Origin: a virus
Length of the DNA stretch: 21,366 bases
Direction: 5' to 3' (one strand)
IMG/VR virus record: IMGVR_UViG_3300022871_000138
Location: 1 to 21,366 of that record
Shown: piece by piece, positions 7,251 to 13,598 of the stretch
How the letters are laid out: each line of letters starts with the position of its first letter
Position numbering within the stretch: the first letter of the stretch is position 1
Translations under genes and position numbers: made by a program
The notes under the pieces: model-generated
Database searches by the model: none
What the model was told of the DNA's origin: nothing
What the model saw: only the letters and a program-made list of their open reading frames with translations

Positions 7251-10200
7251 ATGGCAAGAATATATCTGAACAAACAAACGCAACAAGCTGCGCCTAAAAG
7301 AATATACTTAAATAAACAGCAAACACAAACAAGTGCACCTAAGCAGCGTATATATTTAGATAAACAACAAACTCCGAAGAAAATATCTGCACCTAAAAAA
7401 AGTGGTTTATTTAAAAATAGCTGGGACACTTTTAACAGAAACCTAATTAAATCTAGTGCTTCTGTTGGAAATGCCTTTGAAGATACTGGAAAGACTATTG
7501 GTTTTGGTATAGCTAATATGATTAAACCAGAGCTTAAATGGAAAGATGTCAAGAAATCTCATGACATTGACTTTTTAGGTCATCAAAAAGATGTTTTTGC
7601 TGGTAGAAATCAAAGGACTTTATCTACAGTAATGAATGAGATTGCGGATAAAGAAGATAATAAATATTTAAGAGCTGGAATGAGAACAGCTGGTTATGCC
7701 GGTGATTTTGTTTTAGATCCTTTAAATAAAGTTGGTATTGCAAGTAAAACTGTGAAAGGTTTAAATGCAGCTAAAAAAGGTAAGATGGCTTTAACAGCAG
7801 CAGAACAAGCTAAAAAAGGACAACGTGCAGTTTTACAATTTGGTAAGCAAAGTTTATTGCCTAAATCTATTGATAGAGCTTTATTTGGTGGTGCTACAAA
7901 AGCAAATGATCTAATTAGGTCTACTTCTAGTGGAAATAAACTAGCAACAATATTATCAAAAGGTCCTGGTAAAGTTAGACCAGGTGGTGTTTCTAGAGAG
8001 GACTTTAAAGTAATAGAAGATGCTAAAACGGCATACAGAAATCTTGTAAATTATACTCAAAACAAATCAATAGAACTTGCTAAAGATATGTCCAAGAGAA
8101 TATTAAAATTGAAAGCTACAGCAGAACAAAAAAAGATGCTTTTACATGCTGTTGAGAAAGGAGATATGACTTTAGCTCCTAAAGGTTTTGAAGATATTTT
8201 CAAAGTTGGAGTTGATTTTAAAAAGCAAAATGAAGCTGTTTGGAAAAAGTACGGTGGCTCTATTTTAGAAGGCCATGGTCTTTCTCATGTTGCTACTAAA
8301 GAAGTTGCTGAAGAAGCAAGAAAAACAGCTTTGAAAAAAGGTGGTAATTTAGTTTATTCTCCGAAGACAGGGTTAGATATTCATAGACAATGGGTAAAAA
8401 TGAAAGGAAATGAGGGAACAAAAGTATTTAAAGGAGAAAGATATTCTGATTTAGATACTTTGCCTGAAAAAGATGGCGGTGGTATATTTTTTGCAAAAAG
8501 AGGTGAAGGAATGAAAGGACATGGTCCTAAAAAGTTGGAAGCTGAAATGGTTGCTAAAAAAACTTTTAAAGCTAATAATCAAGAAGATGCTGTAGGCAAA
8601 TTATTCTCAGAAAAAGAACAAAATAAAATTTGGGAAGGTTTTGACGACAGGAGTACAGCTGGACATCCTGAATTTGGAGATGAATTTTTATATTTAGATA
8701 AAACTATAGCAAAAAAATTACGTGAAAAAGGATATGATTCAATTCATTATGGTAAAGTAGACAATTCTTTCGATATGATGTCTCAAGAGCAATTTGTTTC
8801 GTTAGATAGAAATAACATTAAAGTTAAAAATACTGGAAATAAATTGGATGCTCCAATTAAAGCAATTCCACCTACCCCAGACCAAATAGTCAATATGAAA
8901 GAACAAGGTATTAAATATGTTGATGATTTATTTGAAAAAGGTAAAGGAGGATATGTAGATAAAAAAGGAAACTTAGTTAATATCGAACAAGCTTCTGCTA
9001 ATGAAATAAATGAATCTTTATTAAAAGCAGGAGGCAAAGAAAAATTCATAGAAGATCTTCCAACAGTTGCTGCTAAAATGGGAATTGCTACCGGTAGAAA
9101 ACAAGCCGGTAAAGAATTCTTAGAAGCTACTAAAGGATTAAAAGGTCCTGAAGCTAAAGCAATAGCTAAAGAAACTTATGAGAAAATGACTAACGTTGAG
9201 GCTTTAAATAAAGCAATAACAAGTTTTGATAACATTCAAAATATATGGAAATCGCAGGCTTTAATAGCTCCTTCTTATCATCTTAGAAATATTGCTGGTA
9301 ATCTATGGAACAATTATTTAGCAGATGTCAGACCAGCTTTTTACGGAAACGCTAGTGTTTTGCAGAATAAATCATTTAGAGGAGCAACAACAGCTGCTGA
9401 AAAAGCAACAGTTAAAGAGATGGAACAATTAGGTGTTATCGGTACTGGTCAATATGGTGGTGATATCGCAGAGACTGTAAGCTCAGAACTAGGTAAAACA
9501 TCATTTATTAATCCACTATCAAGACGCTTTGCTGGATATAAAGGCAATAAATATGTTGGTTCAATGCTTGAAGATAATGCTAAAATAGCTCATTATTTAT
9601 CTAAAAAAGCAGAGGGATTTACAGCCAAAGAAGCCTCTTTATCAGTTAAGAAATACTTATTTGATTATGGAGATTTAACTTCTGTTGAAAAAAGTTACTT
9701 TAAAAGAATCATGCCTTTTTATACTTGGACTTCTAAGAATCTTCCTTTACAAGTAGAGCAATTTGTACAGAAACCTGGTAAATTTGCTAAGATTGCTGTT
9801 GCAAAAAAAGACAGAGAAGAGGGTATTGATAAACCAAACGAAAAATATTTAAATGATTATATAGCTTCTAACTCGCCAATCAGACTAAGAACTGATCCTG
9901 ATGGATCAACTCAATACTTCTTAGCTGGTCAATGGTTACCTGCAGCCACAGCCTTAGATTTTCTATCTCAACCACCTGAAAATATTATTGGAATGATCAC
10001 TCCTTTTTTAAAAGTACCTATTGAAAATATAATGAATAAGTCTTCATTCTTCAAAGATACCTTAGGAGAGTATGAAGAAATTCAAAACAAACCAGGCCAG
10101 TTAAAAAGCTTCTTCGGTTTTGATATGAAACCTAAAACTATAAATGCAATAAGATCTATAAGAATTTTAAATGAAATAAACAAATGGAATCCTGGTGAAA

Positions 10201-10826
10201 TCTTTGGCAATAATAAAGGAAAAGGTAGTGTATGGAATGCTTTAGGAATAGATAATGCTTCTAATCAAAGAGGTTCTAAATACTCTCCAGACTCTTCTCA
10301 GACAGCCAGAAATATTGGTTTATTAGTTGGTAAGACTAGTAATTTCAATGAGGATCAATCAAAAGATTTTTATGATTGGGACACTAAAGGAAGAGAAGAT
10401 ACTTATAATCAACAAATAAATGCAGAATTAAAATTAGGACAAATTGATTTAGCTAGGAAAACTATTAAAGAAATGTCTGAATTTATGCAAGAGAGAGAAG
10501 GAGGAACAAACAAAAATATTGAGGGTTATAATCTAATGGGAGATCAATATTTTGAAGATCTAGCTAAAAACAAAGCGGCTGAATTAGAAAGAAAAATTAC
10601 TAGAGAAAAAATGAGGGAGATGATCAGAGAAGGTTTAAAAAGTGGAAATAATGAAACTATGATGGAAGCGATGAAATTAGATCCTACTTATGCTGGTAGT
10701 GCTGTAAAAGATGCTCTTAAAGAACAATCAGAAAAGGATTTAACTACTGCTCAAAAGAAAATGATGTATGAAGTAGAACAATTAAAAACAAAAATGAAAT
10801 TACAACCATTTTATACTAATGAATAA
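7251..10826 (+). CDS. Giant internal/ejected virion protein with ADP-ribosyltransferase-like segment (polyvalent-protein type)
   Basis: The 1191-aa protein is the largest in the window. Residues 1-50 hold three copies of a short basic repeat (RIYLNKQ). Residues 55-300 are helical and Lys-rich. Around 340-350 GHGLSHVATKE resembles the -Y-PH--T-- turn of large phage proteins. Residues about 391-527 resemble an ADP-ribosyltransferase domain of the kind found in phage polyvalent proteins: KVFKGERYSD, GIFFAKR, REKGYDSIHYGK and FVSLDRNNIKVK. Residues 668-693 (IAPSYHLRNIAGNLWNNYL) match a helical segment widespread in very large phage proteins. The C-terminal 150 residues are charged helices. Such proteins are typically packaged in the virion and injected. 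Catalytic competence of the ART-like part is not established, as a clear R-S-E triad is not visible. Confidence 0.65.
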   Translation: MARIYLNKQTQQAAPKRIYLNKQQTQTSAPKQRIYLDKQQTPKKISAPKKSGLFKNSWDTFNRNLIKSSASVGNAFEDTGKTIGFGIANMIKPELKWKDVKKSHDIDFLGHQKDVFAGRNQRTLSTVMNEIADKEDNKYLRAGMRTAGYAGDFVLDPLNKVGIASKTVKGLNAAKKGKMALTAAEQAKKGQRAVLQFGKQSLLPKSIDRALFGGATKANDLIRSTSSGNKLATILSKGPGKVRPGGVSREDFKVIEDAKTAYRNLVNYTQNKSIELAKDMSKRILKLKATAEQKKMLLHAVEKGDMTLAPKGFEDIFKVGVDFKKQNEAVWKKYGGSILEGHGLSHVATKEVAEEARKTALKKGGNLVYSPKTGLDIHRQWVKMKGNEGTKVFKGERYSDLDTLPEKDGGGIFFAKRGEGMKGHGPKKLEAEMVAKKTFKANNQEDAVGKLFSEKEQNKIWEGFDDRSTAGHPEFGDEFLYLDKTIAKKLREKGYDSIHYGKVDNSFDMMSQEQFVSLDRNNIKVKNTGNKLDAPIKAIPPTPDQIVNMKEQGIKYVDDLFEKGKGGYVDKKGNLVNIEQASANEINESLLKAGGKEKFIEDLPTVAAKMGIATGRKQAGKEFLEATKGLKGPEAKAIAKETYEKMTNVEALNKAITSFDNIQNIWKSQALIAPSYHLRNIAGNLWNNYLADVRPAFYGNASVLQNKSFRGATTAAEKATVKEMEQLGVIGTGQYGGDIAETVSSELGKTSFINPLSRRFAGYKGNKYVGSMLEDNAKIAHYLSKKAEGFTAKEASLSVKKYLFDYGDLTSVEKSYFKRIMPFYTWTSKNLPLQVEQFVQKPGKFAKIAVAKKDREEGIDKPNEKYLNDYIASNSPIRLRTDPDGSTQYFLAGQWLPAATALDFLSQPPENIIGMITPFLKVPIENIMNKSSFFKDTLGEYEEIQNKPGQLKSFFGFDMKPKTINAIRSIRILNEINKWNPGEIFGNNKGKGSVWNALGIDNASNQRGSKYSPDSSQTARNIGLLVGKTSNFNEDQSKDFYDWDTKGREDTYNQQINAELKLGQIDLARKTIKEMSEFMQEREGGTNKNIEGYNLMGDQYFEDLAKNKAAELERKITREKMREMIREGLKSGNNETMMEAMKLDPTYAGSAVKDALKEQSEKDLTTAQKKMMYEVEQLKTKMKLQPFYTNE
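7257..7367 (+). repeat. Three in-frame copies of the RIYLNKQ repeat at the N-terminus of the giant protein
   Basis: RIYLNKQ occurs at residues 3-9 and 17-23, and RIYLDKQ at 33-39, each followed by a Gln/Thr-rich linker ending in (S/A)APK. The DNA copies are similar but not identical, so this is an older protein repeat rather than a recent tandem duplication. It may be a packaging or processing signal at the extreme N-terminus. Confidence 0.8.
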
Positions 10827-10828
10827 TC

Positions 10829-11029
10829 ATGAAATCACAAAGTCAAATTGAATCAGAAAAGTTAGATAAAAAGGAGGTATTTTCTATATCTCATGATGAT
10901 ATTGCTAAGACTAGAGTAACTCAATGTAAAAAACATGAGTGGATAAAAATAGATGAAGAAAATTTAACTTGTAAAAAGTGTCCAACGGGTGTTAAAATCG
11001 CTCCTGGAACAGCAAACAAATATGTCTGA
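10829..11029 (+). CDS. Small putative zinc-binding protein
   Basis: This 66-aa protein starts 2 bases after the giant gene's stop. Residues 33-51 form a C-x2-H-x11-C-x2-C arrangement (CKKHEWIKIDEENLTCKKC), a typical small zinc ribbon. The preceding 30 residues are charged and helical. Small proteins with an H-W...C--C ribbon are frequent in tailed-phage structural regions, but their role is unknown. The stop TGA overlaps the ATG of a 16-codon frame at 11022. Confidence 0.65.
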   Translation: MKSQSQIESEKLDKKEVFSISHDDIAKTRVTQCKKHEWIKIDEENLTCKKCPTGVKIAPGTANKYV

Positions 11030-11072
11030 TCCAAATAGAAGAAATGCTCATAATGAGTTTAGTAAGCAATAA
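11022..11072 (+). CDS. Tiny ORF, 16 aa, doubtful
   Basis: The frame reads MSDPNRRNAHNEFSKQ and overlaps the zinc-protein gene by 8 bases in another frame. The overlap would allow coupled translation, but the length and absence of any recognisable feature mean it may be chance. Confidence 0.2.
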   Translation: MSDPNRRNAHNEFSKQ

Positions 11073-11102
11073 ATACTGAATGACTCTTTCGATAGAGACT
11101 AT

Positions 11103-11336
11103 ATGATGCTAGCTGTTGAAATGCTTGTCGAAAATGAAGCAGGAACTGCTTTATTACGTCAAAAATCTATAGCTACAGAAACTCAATTAGATAAATTGAT
11201 AGGATTTGAAATACCAGCTTATGACTATCTTGCTTTAACATATGTCGCTTCTGGCAATGGTGTCGGAGAGATTGACGCAGATGAAGGGATTGAATTGACG
11301 ATTAAAGATATTCCAACTAAAACTCTAACAAAATAA
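11103..11336 (+). CDS. Small phage protein of the ...ATET-LD-L-GFEIP... type
   Basis: The 77-aa protein contains IATETQLDKLIGFEIPAYDYLALTYVASGNGVGEI. This pattern (A-E--L--L, then a strand ending Y--SGNGVGEI) I recognise from small proteins encoded near phage tail genes; their role is not known. The ATG at 11103 is the first ATG. The frame is open back to 11073, with CTG at 11076 as the only other in-frame common start (giving NDSFDRDY in front), so the true start is uncertain. Confidence 0.65.
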   Translation: MMLAVEMLVENEAGTALLRQKSIATETQLDKLIGFEIPAYDYLALTYVASGNGVGEIDADEGIELTIKDIPTKTLTK

Positions 11337-11338
11337 TT

Positions 11339-11518
11339 ATGAGCAAAGTAATTGATGTAGTAGACCCAGTTGAAGAAGCTAAAAAGCTTTTGATGGAAGA
11401 AAATAAAAAGAAACAAGATGCTTTTGTAAAGGACTACCAAGAGGTTTGCAAAAAACACGGAATGGAGTTGCAACCAACGGCAGGGTTTAATATTGTAATA
11501 AAAGGAGATGAAAAATGA
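11339..11518 (+). CDS. Small charged helical phage protein, 59 aa
   Basis: This frame begins 2 bases after the previous stop and encodes a helical, Lys/Glu-rich first half (EEAKKLLMEENKKKQDAF). It then has YQEVCKKHGMELQPTAGFNIVI, which resembles the common small phage-protein pattern of a helix ending in C-K-YG followed by a P-F-I strand. Codon choice (CTT, TTG, ACG, GGG) begins to differ from the AGA/TTA-rich upstream genes. It overlaps the next gene by 11 bases. Function unknown. Confidence 0.6.
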   Translation: MSKVIDVVDPVEEAKKLLMEENKKKQDAFVKDYQEVCKKHGMELQPTAGFNIVIKGDEK

Positions 11519-11777
11519 AGTAATAGTAGAGCGTCTCGACACTCTCATAAAACAAAATAAAAAAGACCACAGTGAAATAATCTGTCATCAAGAAATAACT
11601 AATGGGAAAGTTATCCGAAACACGAAATGGAGATACTCATTTATATCTGCTGGTCTTGTTGTTACTGGAGCCGTAATTCCGCTGATTTTATACATTTCTG
11701 CTAATTTGCAAAAACAAGTTGACGACTTAAAAGCTGAAATCAAAGTAGTAAGCAGTCTTGACATTTTAGAATATTAA
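11508..11777 (+). CDS. Single-TM protein with flanking coiled coils (possible lysis-associated)
   Basis: The 89-aa protein has a polar helical head (residues 1-38), one hydrophobic segment at about residues 44-66 (SFISAGLVVTGAVIPLILYI) and a charged helical tail (LQKQVDDLKAEIKVV). This layout resembles XhlA-like or other small phage membrane proteins near lysis genes, but no family motif fixes it. AAAGGAG lies directly against the ATG, with almost no spacing, so initiation may rely on coupling to the overlapping upstream gene. It uses CTC, CGT and CGA codons that are rare in the rest of the window. Confidence 0.6.
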   Translation: MKNEVIVERLDTLIKQNKKDHSEIICHQEITNGKVIRNTKWRYSFISAGLVVTGAVIPLILYISANLQKQVDDLKAEIKVVSSLDILEY

Positions 11778-11843
11778 ATGGTTGGCTTTATTTTTAGTTC
11801 TTTAACATACCGTTCCCAAATCAGGGAATGGAAAGGAGATATT

Positions 11844-12023
11844 ATGTTACGCTTAAGACGTAAGAAACTTTGCTCTGGTAAATGTGACTGTTGCTTTAAT
11901 GAGGCAAACATACCTTATAAAGGCGGTCAGTATTGCTATAAATGTTTCAATGCAATTTGGTATTATGTAATGGAGGGCGAAAATGACAAAAAAGAAAAGG
12001 AGAAAGACCAAGAAGAATCATAA
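11844..12023 (+). CDS. Small Cys-rich putative zinc-binding protein
   Basis: I chose the ATG at 11844 rather than 11778 because AAAGGAG (11833-11839) sits 4 bases before it, a canonical ribosome-binding site. The Cys-rich part also begins only after this start. The 59-aa product is basic at first (RLRRKK), then has Cys at 10, 14, 16, 17, 31 and 34 (CSGKCDCC ... YCYKC), consistent with a treble-clef or zinc-ribbon fold. It ends in a very charged tail (NDKKEKEKDQEES). The last 41 bases overlap the HNH gene in another frame. Function unknown; it may act with the HNH protein. Confidence 0.6.
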   Translation: MLRLRRKKLCSGKCDCCFNEANIPYKGGQYCYKCFNAIWYYVMEGENDKKEKEKDQEES

Positions 12024-12231
12024 GAGTAGACATCACATTTTACCAAATTCAAGAGGTGGTAACTCTTCTGATGCCAATATCAAGGTCTTAAACGCGAATG
12101 AACACCAGAACTACCACACACTTTTCAGTAATTTGACACCCGATGAAATTATTGTTGAGTTGGTAGAACACTTCTGGAATGGACAAATTCACTGGGTATA
12201 CAAAGCGTTAAGGAGATTAAACGAACTATAA
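11983..12231 (+). CDS. Minimal HNH-family nuclease-like protein
   Basis: The 82-aa protein contains a compact HNH core: SRHHILPNSRGG (His17, His18), DANIKVLNANEH (Asn32, His41) and NYHTLF (His45). This is the H-H-I--SRGG-----N---L----H---H pattern of small phage HNH proteins. The first 14 residues are strongly basic, compatible with DNA binding. No Cys-x2-Cys zinc pairs flank the core. A good SD (GGAGG about 6 bases before ATG) supports the start. Small HNH proteins may be homing-type nickases, packaging-associated nucleases or inactive relatives. It sits directly before a strongly structured, apparently non-coding region. Confidence 0.75.
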   Translation: MTKKKRRKTKKNHKSRHHILPNSRGGNSSDANIKVLNANEHQNYHTLFSNLTPDEIIVELVEHFWNGQIHWVYKALRRLNEL

Positions 12232-12244
12232 ATGGAGGCAAGAA

Positions 12245-12349
12245 ATGACTGAAATGGGAGCTGAACCTAGCTCCCAAATCCTCTCTAGCCGTCAGTTATG
12301 TCCCCTATTAAAACAAGTTAGTATACATTTGAACCTAAATGTATACTAA
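12245..12349 (+). CDS. 34-codon frame with strong SD inside the structured region (possible leader peptide)
   Basis: GGAGG at 12234-12238 lies 6 bases before this ATG, as good a ribosome-binding site as those of the two genes before it. The frame reads MTEMGAEPSSQILSSRQLCP... and stops at 12347-12349, inside the right arm of the second perfect hairpin. The codons run through both hairpins, so the peptide sequence is constrained by RNA structure rather than protein function. A leader peptide whose translation alters folding is plausible. Also possible is that only the ATG is meaningful and the frame downstream is non-coding. Confidence 0.35.
   Translation: MTEMGAEPSSQILSSRQLCPLLKQVSIHLNLNVY
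12255..12276. repeat. Perfect inverted repeat A, 8-bp stem, loop GAACCT
   Basis: TGGGAGCT and AGCTCCCA flank GAACCT. It is the most G/C-rich stem in the area and stands out against the A/T-rich background. Confidence 0.9.
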
Positions 12350-12351
12350 CT
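12316..12351. repeat. Perfect inverted repeat B, 15-bp stem, loop GAACCT
   Basis: The arm AGTTAGTATACATTT is followed by GAACCT and its exact complement AAATGTATACTAACT. It has no T-tract after it, so it is not a typical intrinsic terminator. The loop is identical to that of inverted repeat A. Confidence 0.95.
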
Positions 12352-12408
12352 AAGGATTTAGTACACCTAAGCTAGCTAATACATAACTAGTGGACGGATA
12401 ACAATTAA

Positions 12409-12555
12409 AAAAAGCTTATTAAAACTTTTAAAAAGGTTTTACCATGGATAATAGCTTTATTGATATTATTCTTAGCCGTTAAGATTGTTAAAAGTGTCAA
12501 CTCTATAGAAATGGAGCAAAGATGTTGGGATTGTGCTGTAAATTTTAATTATTAA
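12409..12555 (+). pseudogene. Open frame for a one-TM protein lacking a start codon (decapitated gene or unusual expression)
   Basis: From a TAA at 12406 the frame stays open to 12555. It encodes a basic head (KKLIKTFKKV), a hydrophobic segment (LPWIIALLILFLAVKIV) and a polar tail with QRCWDCAVNFNY, which looks like a genuine small membrane protein. The only in-frame ATG is at 12511, after the hydrophobic segment. Other options are ATT at 12418 or TTG at 12460 inside the segment, with no SD. Seven A residues (12407-12413) sit at the upstream end. The gene may have lost its start when the structured element or cassette inserted, or the start may be supplied by recoding or RNA processing. It lies just before the endolysin gene, so a lysis role is possible. 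Confidence 0.45.
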
Positions 12556-12564
12556 AGTATAAAT

Positions 12565-13008
12565 ATGATTCATTTATCACAACGTGATGAAAAATGGGCA
12601 TGGAAAAAAATAGGTAAAACTAATTCTTATGTTAAAGATTTTGGTTGCACTATTACTTGTATTTCAATGCTATCTGATTGGTATGGTAAATACCGAAATC
12701 CAGCTTGGATGGCAAAAAACTTGAGATATGTAAGAGATCTGTTAATCTGGAAAAGTGTTACTGAAAAATTAAACTTTGAATTTGTTTGGCGCTTCTACAA
12801 GTATGAAGAAAATAGAATATTAAAAGCGCTGAAAGGTAAAAAAACTGCATGTGTTTTGCAGATTAAAGGTCGACATTGGGTAGTCGGTGTAAGGAAGAGT
12901 ATTTATCCTTGGAGTAGATGGTTCAAAACTGTTGATCCTTGGACAGGCAGATATAAGTGGTATCATAAAAATGATATTACTGGAGGAGCTACTTTTATTA
13001 AAGACTAA
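12565..13008 (+). CDS. C39-like cysteine peptidase, probable endolysin
   Basis: This 147-aa protein matches the peptidase C39-like (papain-fold) family used by phages and bacteria to cut peptide cross-links or signal peptides. LSQRDEKWAWKKIG is the typical start. The nucleophile is Cys28 in FGCTITCISML, the histidine is His104 in KGRHWVVGV, and the third residue is Asp124 in KTVDPWTG. There is no signal peptide or cell-wall-binding domain, so export would need a holin. It is followed 10 bases later by a small hydrophobic protein, which suits a lysis pair. The leader is A/T-only. The role as a peptidoglycan hydrolase rests on context; the fold call is firm. Confidence 0.8.
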   Translation: MIHLSQRDEKWAWKKIGKTNSYVKDFGCTITCISMLSDWYGKYRNPAWMAKNLRYVRDLLIWKSVTEKLNFEFVWRFYKYEENRILKALKGKKTACVLQIKGRHWVVGVRKSIYPWSRWFKTVDPWTGRYKWYHKNDITGGATFIKD

Positions 13009-13018
13009 AAATACGATT

Positions 13019-13180
13019 ATGAACAAAGCAATCGAAGCTGCATTAGCTGCTTCTGTACTGTTATCTACTACTGGAGGTTTTCTAGTAGTAGAAGGTAGAG
13101 TATGGGAAGGAATGGCTTGTATTATTCTTGGAGCCGGATTAATTTTCGCTCGAGGTTACTTGAAATTCACACCTAAATAA
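13019..13180 (+). CDS. Small two-TM membrane protein, holin candidate
   Basis: The ATG at 13019 gives a 53-aa protein with two hydrophobic stretches (AALAASVLLSTTGGFLVV and GMACIILGAGLIFARGYL) split by a charged EGRVWEG turn, and a basic C-terminus (KFTPK). Size, topology and position immediately after the probable endolysin fit a class II-like holin. An upstream ATG at 12932 would run through the peptidase gene and is not credible. This is the last + strand gene before the terminator. Confidence 0.6.
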   Translation: MNKAIEAALAASVLLSTTGGFLVVEGRVWEGMACIILGAGLIFARGYLKFTPK

Positions 13181-13186
13181 TATATG

Positions 13187-13216
13187 ATAAAAAGACCATT
13201 TATATGGTCTTTTTAT
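13187..13216. terminator. Perfect bidirectional intrinsic terminator between convergent gene blocks
   Basis: ATAAAAAGACCAT (13187-13199) pairs perfectly with ATGGTCTTTTTAT (13204-13216) around TTAT. The A-run before and T-run after the GACCA/TGGTC core serve as the T-tract in either direction. It lies 6 bases after the holin-like gene's stop and 5 bases from the stop of the convergent gene. Confidence 0.9.
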
Positions 13217-13220
13217 GTCT

Positions 13221-13598
13221 TCAATCAATTTTATATTCCACAGAACACCATTCTGAATCATAATTTTTTGATGTAACTATAGCAACTCTATCTCCATCTT
13301 TTAGTTTCCAAAATGATATGCATGAGTTTAAAATTCTGTATGTTTTGTCGTCGTGATCTGCAACCTTATCACCGCCTCCATCAATAATAATCTCAGCAAT
13401 AAATCTACTTCTCTTCGCTTGTTTAACTTGTTTAAACATCTGGCAACCATTATCAGCATTGATCATAGATAATTCGTCGCCATAAACTAAATTGCATTTA
13501 GATGAATAATTTGGTGGGATAGGATATAAATCGCCATCATTTCCAACCATAGATTGTCCATCAAAATAACCTTTTACTTCGTCGTTTTCTGTTTCCAT
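13221..13598 (-). CDS. Small beta-rich protein resembling a family seen in Patescibacteria
   Basis: The 125-aa protein reads FDGQSMVGNDGDLYPIPPNYSSKCNLVYGDEL, then FKQVKQAKRSRFIAEIIID, then KTYRILNSCISFWKLKDGDRVAIVT. From memory it matches a small uncharacterised protein frequent in CPR genomes, with the pattern DG--YPVP-NYASKS-LVEGD, YKQI-----R and a C-terminal Y-VL-ASV-YFK---GD-V-I segment. I cannot confirm this without a search. The two halves are both beta-rich and resemble small barrels, which might bind nucleic acid. It overlaps the upstream RusA gene by 25 bases and is the last gene of the - strand block. Confidence 0.65.
   Translation of the reverse strand: METENDEVKGYFDGQSMVGNDGDLYPIPPNYSSKCNLVYGDELSMINADNGCQMFKQVKQAKRSRFIAEIIIDGGGDKVADHDDKTYRILNSCISFWKLKDGDRVAIVTSKNYDSEWCSVEYKID

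Larger units (their letters stand above)
12245..12397 (+). other. Highly base-paired region with two perfect hairpins sharing the loop GAACCT
   Basis: Hairpin A pairs TGGGAGCT (12255-12262) with AGCTCCCA (12269-12276). Hairpin B pairs a 15-base arm (12316-12330) perfectly with 12337-12351. Both loops are GAACCT closed by a T-A pair, so TGAACCTA occurs twice although the stems are unrelated. ATGACTGA (12245-12252) can pair with TCAGTTAT (12292-12299, one G-U). Alternatively GTTATGT (12295-12301) can pair with ACATAAC (12381-12387), extended by CCGTC (12289-12293) with GACGG (12393-12397). These two long-range options share bases and exclude each other; the first would hide the start codon at 12245. 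I recognise no known riboswitch, ribozyme or tRNA in it. Confidence 0.6.

Noticed and set aside
10869-10877. Strong AAGGAGGT Shine-Dalgarno-like sequence inside the zinc-protein gene
   Set aside because: The nearest ATG is about 14 bases further on and opens no reasonable frame; the bases simply encode Lys-Glu-Val codons.
11778-11843. N-terminal extension of the Cys-rich protein from ATG 11778
   Set aside because: It begins directly after the previous stop without SD, and AAAGGAG at 11833-11839 clearly serves the ATG at 11844.
12249-12282. Hammerhead-like order CTGA - stem - AAATC around hairpin A
   Set aside because: The conserved CUGANGA and GAAA core bases are not present, and there is no flanking stem I/III pair in the right place.
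11780-12400. Group I intron with an internal HNH homing endonuclease between the one-TM gene and the startless TM frame
   Set aside because: The context (HNH gene, structured 3' part, broken downstream frame) is suggestive, but I could not assign the conserved P7/P3 core or a 3' terminal G next to a guide pairing, and no joined exon gives a convincing protein.
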